Shown here piece after piece: positions 25,801 to 29,675 of a stretch of 29,675 nt of DNA. The DNA comes from CAZSNT01 sp964607765 (GTDB taxonomy: Bacteria; Verrucomicrobiota; Lentisphaeria; Oligosphaerales; JABHEG01). The position numbers and the translations under genes are program-made. The DNA lies in contig CAZSNT010000132.1 in NCBI GenBank assembly GCA_964607765.1, forward strand, positions 1 through 29,675, written 5' to 3'. Positions within the stretch are counted from its first letter, which is position 1, and every line of letters begins with the position of its first letter. Below the pieces are notes generated by a model, which saw only the letters and a list, made by a program, of their open reading frames with translations, searched no databases and was not told the DNA's origin.

Positions 25801-26076
25801 GTGCGCCCTGGCCTTTGCCACGTTTCCCGCATCCGGGTCGAGTCCATGCACAAGCAGCCGGTTGCCGGCCGCTAAGGCGGCCGTGGCCGTGCCGTCGCCG
25901 CAGTTCAGGTGAACGGCAATCCCCCCTTTGATGGCGCCGACTCCGACGACGGCTGCATTAGCAATGGAGGCGAGCAGGACCAGGAAACTGAACCAGGCTG
26001 CATGTCTCATCTGTATCCGGGCAGTGATGCAGCCGCTGGCAACCAGCAGCAACGCGGTGAGGGCGACTGTTTTCAT
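22846..26076 (-). CDS. Exported methyltransferase-like plus quinoprotein beta-propeller protein, paralogue C
   Basis: A 1076-residue protein from ATG 26076, which has GGAG 5 bp upstream. The start is odd: residues 1-16 look like a lipoprotein signal (LLVASGC), then a second hydrophobic signal follows from Met23 (MRHAAWFSFLVLLASIANAA), which resembles those of paralogues A and B. Met23 (26010) may be the ancestral start. The methyltransferase-like domain has motif I VHLNCGDG (55-62), acidic GLD (78-80), SFDGSKLPYADNMINVVV and MRVLAPNGVLMVGG. Propeller blades include LDAATGETVRIY, LDPDSGKELWRTG and YDAETGKEIKTL. Conserved cysteines are C532 (DRCYRN), C570 (RGTC), C588 and C590 (SCSC). A basic insert (KARKRRGKGKGKGK) lies near residue 840. 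It shares an ATGA overlap with the downstream sulfatase. Function is unknown. Confidence 0.85.
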   Translation of the reverse strand: MKTVALTALLLVASGCITARIQMRHAAWFSFLVLLASIANAAVVGVGAIKGGIAVHLNCGDGTATAALAAGNRLLVHGLDPDAGNVAKARAHIRSKGLYGRVSAASFDGSKLPYADNMINVVVADQLGDVSRDEAMRVLAPNGVLMVGGKRTVKPWPAEIDIWPQYLNRADNNAVAMDSVVAPPRRIQWQDGPKWSRSHMGISSIASVVTANGRLFSIEDRALPDNPFLPGQFTYVARDAFNGRTLWTRKIERWESITVYIKSLPVQQQRRMVATDDVLYCTPVLEGPLAALDAATGETVRIYKDVSPVQEVAFDQGILFVNVGERFNSAAYHLTAKKSSGPKGTEGEPFHGGGFRKAYAAETKDKPVSSSVIIALDPDSGKELWRTGNLAQYTAASFAVKGENAVYQTQEGMFCINSKTGEERWAVRNAITNPTGHDSRTPGTVPNTVIITDDKAFAVESKKLVAYSLKDGKVLWTGASALNYQASPDVYYLDGKVWVGGTAQPKAYDAETGKEIKTLKQLLTTPMGHDRCYRNFITRNYYINSKTGGADFVNLETGAEHPNHWTRGTCGMGVLPANGLLYATPYSCSCNVGDMIPGMNAYCGDPDLLKSRDAGTIKRQGRLQKGPAYGKIGSAQTAADNDWPTYRGNAFRGGITKAAIPARLEAKWQAKLPAGPTAPTVAAGKVFVCHADTHTLFALSSGDGEVLWMFTADGRIDSPPTYYKGMVLFGSRDGWLYCVRAEDGALAWRFKDLPDRLVAAYGQLESAWPVTGAVLVQDGKLYAAAGRSSFLDGGIFMYCLDPVTGKLLKSSAVYGPFMEKTGFPFAVRSTGTQGSRIGPKARKRRGKGKGKGKAAEKPVEKAEPKKDYGPNPTTPGFQNGVLVSDGELIYIRHKAFDMDLANVDEGGKPHILPLSGFLDARIQHRTGFIMADSYRWWQKGTRDLMIADGESTYGVLGFPSVHNHSYFDPRTSSYKLTGNGTSVSLPINGRAMAKAGDVIFVAGEPMKFKTPTWQDYAAAYRGKLGGKLVAVSVTDGELIAEYTLAAAPAWDSIAIARNQLFVSLADGTIQCMGERK

Positions 26077-26129
26077 AGTAACTCCGTACGTTCCGGTGGA
26101 CGCGGCTGACGACGGCCAGCCAGGACAAG

Positions 26130-26146
26130 AGGGAACGATCGTCCCT
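26130..26146. promoter_or_regulatory. Near-palindrome upstream of paralogue C
   Basis: AGGGAACGATCGTCCCT contains the perfect 8-bp palindrome ACGATCGT flanked by AGGG and CCCT with one extra A. It lies 54 bp upstream of the paralogue C start, within the 279-bp gap after the sulfatase gene. It could be a regulator site; no promoter boxes were clear. Confidence 0.3.
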
Positions 26147-26355
26147 TCTCAAGTGGTAGAAAGGTAGCTGAAGGAAGGGCTCGGCGCCAATGGGAATGGC
26201 CTGATTCGCCCCCGCGGCGGCCCCAGATTCATCACGGCAGAGGGCGGCCCACAGTGGCTCGGACCGTCCTCGCCCCGAGGAATCCCGTCCGTCCCCCGCA
26301 GCACGGGACCGCCAGCACATCAGTGGAGCACACGAAATCTGCTGCCTGCTTCGCC

Positions 26356-27906
26356 TCAGAACGCGGGCATCTCCCACTTCTCAGACATCCCAGCCTTGTG
26401 CCACGAGCCTTTGGAGTGCTCTGCCGGCGTCGAACTCACCGGCGCCGACTTCTTGGGACTCATTTTGTCCTTCTCAGTTGCCAGCAGATGCCACCGAGCC
26501 GCCATCTGCGCGACCCGTTCAGGATGGGTCGCAGCCAGGTCATTCTGCTCGCAACGATCCGCCGCGATGTTGTAGAGCTCCCACTTCTTCCCGTAGAAAC
26601 TGACCGCTTTCCAGTCGCCCTTGCGTAGCGCCCGGCAGGTGGAGAACTGGAAATACAGCTCCTCGTGCCCGGCCCGAGTTGCGCCCTTGAGAAGCGGAAG
26701 CAGCGATCTGCCCTGCAACGGCTCGATGCCAGGCGACGTCGGGTATTCCGCCCCGGCGATCTCGAGACAGGTGGCCATGATGTCAACCAGGTGCCCCGAG
26801 CTGCGCTCCCACTGTCCGCGGTTCTTGATGTGCCCCGGCCAGTGCGCGATGAGCGGCGAAGAGATGCCACCCTCGTGCTGGGTCTGCTTGTAGTGACGCA
26901 GCGGCGTGTTCCCCACGGTCGCCCAACTGGCGTCGTACAGGTAGAACGACTTGCCTTGCCACGGCGGGATGTTCAGGTTCTTGCTGCGCTCGAACGGACA
27001 CGCGCCATTGTCGGAGCAGAGCAGGATGAGCGTGTTGTCGAACTGCCCCTTCGCCTTCAGGTAGTCGACGAGTCGCCCGATGTTCTGGTCAATCCGATCC
27101 ACCATCGCCGCGTAGATGGCCATGCGGAAACTCTCAAACTCCCGGTCATGCTTCGTCAGCCCGTCCCAGTCCGGGACGTGGCCCGGCATGGGTGGCAACG
27201 CCATACCCGGCGGGAAGATCCCGAGCTGTTTCTGTTTCTTGAAACGTGCCTGGCGGATCGCCTCCCACCCGGCGTCATAGCGCCCCAGATACTTGCGGAT
27301 GTCCTCCTTCGGCGCCTGGAGCGGATAGTGCGGGGCGTTGAACGCGACGTAATGGAAGAAGGGCTTGCCGCTGGTGACCGCCTCGTCAATGAATGTCATG
27401 GCCCAGTCCACATTCGCGTCCGTGGTGTAGAACCCTTCGTCGAACTCGCTCCACGGCTCGCCGTTGAGCCGGAACGTCTTGTCGCCGACGAAGAAATCGG
27501 TGGCCCCGGACAGGTGGCCCCAGTACCGCTCAAAGCCGAAGTCGGTAGGCTGCTTGCTCAGGTGCCACTTCCCTGACATGGATGTGAAGTACCCGGCCTT
27601 GCCCAGTTCCGCCGCAATCGTCGTCGCCCGATTCAGCTTCGAGCTGCCGGCCTGATTGCAGTACAGGCCCGTGAGGAGACAAACACGGGACGAGTGACAC
27701 TTGGCCGTGTTGTAGAACTGGGAGAAACGCAGGCCGTTCTCGGCCAACGTGTCGATACGTGGCGTCTCGATCTCCGAGCCATAGCAGCCGAAGTCCGCAA
27801 ACCCCAGGTCATCCACCATCATAAGGAGAATGTTCGGACGCTCGGCGCCAAGAGCGCAGAGGCAGAGGCACATTCCTAACAGACTTGACCTCAGCGTGTT
27901 TCCCAT
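26356..27906 (-). CDS. Exported sulfatase with CHSSR active-site motif
   Basis: A 516-residue enzyme with a signal peptide (1-21, MCLCLCALGA). Core segments: metal ligands Asp32-Asp33 in MMVDDLGFAD, the signature at 70-74, MSGKWHLS, FNAPHYPLQAP, LLCSDNGACP and QTQHEGGISSPLIAHWP. The signature reads C-H-S-S-R, with Ser where Pro or Ala is usual; Cys70 can still be oxidised to formylglycine, but maturase recognition may differ. HEGGI and the TPLRHYKQ before it match arylsulfatases of the large S1_4-like group (from memory). It ends with a polar tail of about 50 residues (SPKKSAPVSSTP) of no known fold. ATG at 27906 has AGGAGA 7 bp upstream, so the much longer open frame to 29007, which runs across the GH20 gene in another frame, is not real. 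It follows the GH20 gene by 38 bp, an operon. Confidence 0.9.
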   Translation of the reverse strand: MGNTLRSSLLGMCLCLCALGAERPNILLMMVDDLGFADFGCYGSEIETPRIDTLAENGLRFSQFYNTAKCHSSRVCLLTGLYCNQAGSSKLNRATTIAAELGKAGYFTSMSGKWHLSKQPTDFGFERYWGHLSGATDFFVGDKTFRLNGEPWSEFDEGFYTTDANVDWAMTFIDEAVTSGKPFFHYVAFNAPHYPLQAPKEDIRKYLGRYDAGWEAIRQARFKKQKQLGIFPPGMALPPMPGHVPDWDGLTKHDREFESFRMAIYAAMVDRIDQNIGRLVDYLKAKGQFDNTLILLCSDNGACPFERSKNLNIPPWQGKSFYLYDASWATVGNTPLRHYKQTQHEGGISSPLIAHWPGHIKNRGQWERSSGHLVDIMATCLEIAGAEYPTSPGIEPLQGRSLLPLLKGATRAGHEELYFQFSTCRALRKGDWKAVSFYGKKWELYNIAADRCEQNDLAATHPERVAQMAARWHLLATEKDKMSPKKSAPVSSTPAEHSKGSWHKAGMSEKWEMPAF

Positions 27907-27944
27907 CAGATCGTCTCCTGTGTTCGTGTGGTTGATAGGTCCTG

Positions 27945-29282
27945 TCACGTGCTGAGCCCTTCGGTCTCTGCCTCGATGGCCAGCACGCGCGACTTGACCA
28001 GGCGCTCGGTCCAGATGTCGGGCACAAGGCCCGTGAAGTGGTCTCTCAGGGCCTCGCCCAGTTCGCCGGCTTTGCGGCAGCGCGACTGGAGATCGTGCAG
28101 GGACTGCCTGTCCAGATGATCCGCCTGCCGGGCCGAGTCGACTGCGCAGTCGGCTCGCAACTGCCGCAGGGCGCGAAGGCGCTGCCAGAAGCTGTCGCAG
28201 ATATCCTCGAACCTCTGCATGGCTTCGCGGCGGGCGCGGAAACGCTCCGCTTCGCCAAGCTCTCCGAGTGCGGCCACACACGCGTCGAGCCCTCCTTCGG
28301 GCACAGCGCCGTCGTGCAGAATTACCCCGCAGTGGAGGAGCACGTCGAGGCAGGAATCGATGGGGGCATACTGGTACGTGGGGGTCGCACTGCGGCTCCA
28401 GCCGGTGGCGCACACGCCCACCAGCGCGAATTCCTCGGCTGCCCTGGCCCAGCCGAGCATGTTCTCCTCGCGCTCGGCGATCGGCGGCAGGTTGGGACCG
28501 CCGCCTACCCCGCACTTGAACGCGCCGGCCCCCCACAAAGGCGCCCCGGCGCCGGCCATGCGCTCGATGATCTCGCGGCGGTGGTGGTGGTCGGTGTTGT
28601 CCGGCGTACCGCGGTAACCCCATACCATCAGGTCGCACTTCTCCCCCAGGCGGGCCAGTGCCTCCGCGGACCACTCTTTCATCATGTCGTGCCAGAGGAT
28701 CGGGCGGATGCCCTTCTCGTTCAGCCGGTCCAGCAGCGGCTCGACGTGCTGGAGATAGAGAGCAGCCTTGCCGTGTTCCTCGATGTAAGCCCTTGTGTCG
28801 GGGTGCGTCCCCATCGACCAGGCCTCGTCCCCGCCAAGGTGGAAATAGCGCAGGCCGGGCATCACCGCCAGCACGTTGTCCACCATGTCCCGGATCAGCT
28901 CGGTCGCGCCCGCAGCCAATGGGTTCAGGCAGTCCGTCCGGTCGGGGACCTCGCGCAAGTGCGCGTAGTCCGCAATCTGCAGCGGCGTTTCCATGTGTCC
29001 CAGACACTGGACAAGCGGGATGATCTCGATCCCCAACTCGGCCGCCTTGGCCTGGAAGCTCTGTACGAGCTCTGCCGAGTAGAACGTCTCGCCCCGAAAC
29101 CGTTCGTCAACCGTCCATGGAAACGTGTCCTCCCACTCCGCCAGCACGGCATTGTAACCGGCCAGCTTGAGAATCGGCAGCAACCCCATCAGCCGCTCGG
29201 GCGTAGGGGGCAGACCCTTGAGATCAAGATGGACGGCACGGAGCGGAACCAACGGTGTCCCTCGTTTCAGCAGGTTGCTCAT
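27945..29282 (-). CDS. GH20-family beta-N-acetylhexosaminidase-like protein, cytoplasmic
   Basis: A 445-residue protein. It opens directly with the barrel: LRAVHLDLKGLPPTPERL, where Arg15 is at the place of the substrate-binding Arg, then AGYNAVLAEWEDTFPW. The catalytic pair Asp152-Glu153 lies in YFHLGGDEAW, the hallmark of GH20, in which Glu is the acid and Asp orients the substrate acetamido group. ILWHDMMKEW follows as in the barrel's later strands. After residue ~330 a helical region replaces the usual end. There is no signal peptide and no N-terminal GH20b domain, so it should act in the cytoplasm on imported oligosaccharides with terminal GlcNAc or GalNAc. ATG at 29282 has AGGAGA 5 bp upstream; an in-frame GTG at 29429 has none. 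It is the first gene of a pair with the sulfatase 38 bp downstream, suggesting a sulfated amino-sugar glycan. Confidence 0.85.
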   Translation of the reverse strand: MSNLLKRGTPLVPLRAVHLDLKGLPPTPERLMGLLPILKLAGYNAVLAEWEDTFPWTVDERFRGETFYSAELVQSFQAKAAELGIEIIPLVQCLGHMETPLQIADYAHLREVPDRTDCLNPLAAGATELIRDMVDNVLAVMPGLRYFHLGGDEAWSMGTHPDTRAYIEEHGKAALYLQHVEPLLDRLNEKGIRPILWHDMMKEWSAEALARLGEKCDLMVWGYRGTPDNTDHHHRREIIERMAGAGAPLWGAGAFKCGVGGGPNLPPIAEREENMLGWARAAEEFALVGVCATGWSRSATPTYQYAPIDSCLDVLLHCGVILHDGAVPEGGLDACVAALGELGEAERFRARREAMQRFEDICDSFWQRLRALRQLRADCAVDSARQADHLDRQSLHDLQSRCRKAGELGEALRDHFTGLVPDIWTERLVKSRVLAIEAETEGLST

Positions 29283-29476
29283 GGTCGTCTCCTGAATGGG
29301 GTGGCTGGCAATCTGTGTGCTGTCGTCCTGTTCCATCGGATTGACTGGCGTCTTTGCGTCCCGGACGCGCCTGTCGCGGCGGGATAGGTACTGTAGCCCG
29401 CCCATCTGCTCACGCACAACCCGGCGCACGCCTTCGGCAGTCCCGTGGAAGACAGTGGGGCGGGGACGTCTGCGCC

Positions 29477-29554
29477 GGGGCCGCCGAGCGTCAGCTCGGC
29501 TCTGCCTTTGCTTGTGTTGGGCTCCCGAATGCCGAGTTGGTGCTCGGCGGCCCC
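29477..29554. repeat. Inverted repeat with 24-bp arms (GGGGCCGCCGAGC type)
   Basis: Left arm 29477-29500 and right arm 29531-29554 match at 21 of 24 bases when one is inverted, around a 30-base loop. The first 13 bases, GGGGCCGCCGAGC, match perfectly. No T-run follows, so this is a dispersed palindromic element rather than a clear terminator. Confidence 0.75.
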
Positions 29555-29570
29555 AGGCTGGGGGGCCTTG

Positions 29571-29675
29571 GCGTAACCAGTTACGTGAGGCATCCGCGCG
29601 TCCCCCGTAGCCCGGCTCTCCCGAGCCGGGTCTGGCGTTTGGACATTTGGTTGACTGCCGGTGGGAGAGCCGGCT
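29571..29675. repeat. Second copy of the GTGAGGCATCC palindromic element, cut by window end
   Basis: From 29573 it reads GTAACCAGTTAC, a small palindrome, then GTGAGGCATCCGCGCGTC, CCCCGTAGCCCGGCTC, a TCCC loop and GAGCCGGGT (to 29631). This is the same unit as both arms of the 20447-20575 element and is nearest to its right arm. The last bases, GGGAGAGCCGGCT, may begin the inverted partner arm, which lies outside the window. Confidence 0.8.

Larger units (their letters stand above)
29283..29675. other. Upstream region of the GH20 gene with two repeat elements
   Basis: The right end of the window. The 190 bp next to the GH20 gene has an open frame on the minus strand but no supported gene. 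On the minus strand TTGTGC and TACAGT 18 bp apart (about 29390-29420) are a weak promoter candidate. The rest is occupied by the two repeat elements listed next. Confidence 0.5.

Noticed and set aside
26356..29007. An 883-codon reading of the CHSSR sulfatase
   Set aside because: The first 367 codons are the GH20 gene read out of frame; the signal peptide and AGGAGA place the start at 27906.

Overview
The window looks like a piece of a GC-rich genome from the PVC superphylum (Planctomycetota, Lentisphaerota, Kiritimatiellota or Verrucomicrobiota). That is an inference from gene content: three S1-type sulfatases, large exported quinoprotein-like beta-propellers, a relative of the hydrazine synthase alpha subunit carrying two haem c motifs, and several families of short intergenic palindromic repeats. 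No rRNA, tRNA, CRISPR array, transposase or replication gene was seen. Every substantial gene is on the minus strand; only two small toxin-antitoxin remnants are on the plus strand.

Layout in minus-strand reading order, right to left. (1) 29675-27906: repeat elements, then a cytoplasmic GH20-type hexosaminidase and an exported sulfatase with an unusual CHSSR active-site motif. (2) 26076-20957: a large exported protein (methyltransferase-like domain plus quinoprotein propeller, paralogue C) joined by an ATGA overlap to an exported sulfatase with a C-terminal carbohydrate-binding-like domain. (3) 21000-20334: a plus-strand orphan Phd-type antitoxin with a perfect palindrome at its promoter, and a repeat element. 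(4) 20333-15259: an exported beta-propeller and paralogue B of the large protein, separated by a strong hairpin made of 13-bp repeats. (5) 15179-14723: a VapB/FitA-like antitoxin followed by a VapC toxin gene broken by an internal deletion. (6) 14261-7495: paralogue A, an exported alpha/beta-hydrolase, a membrane-anchored AsmA-like protein, and a regulator that joins an IclR effector domain to an AraC DNA-binding domain. (7) 7247-1: a tightly packed operon of HZS-alpha-like dihaem protein, glycyl radical enzyme, RpiB-family isomerase, and a sulfatase cut by the window edge.

The most economical reading is an accessory locus for using a sulfated, possibly amino-sugar-containing glycan. Exported sulfatases and an esterase would strip substituents, the GH20 enzyme would release hexosamine in the cytoplasm, and the glycyl radical enzyme plus the RpiB-like isomerase would process a derived sugar or polyol without oxygen. 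The IclR/AraC chimera beside the last operon is the obvious candidate sensor. The role of the large propeller proteins is unknown. The least explained signal is that three paralogues, each an exported SAM-methyltransferase-like fold fused to a propeller, share a four-cysteine pattern with almost invariant spacing.
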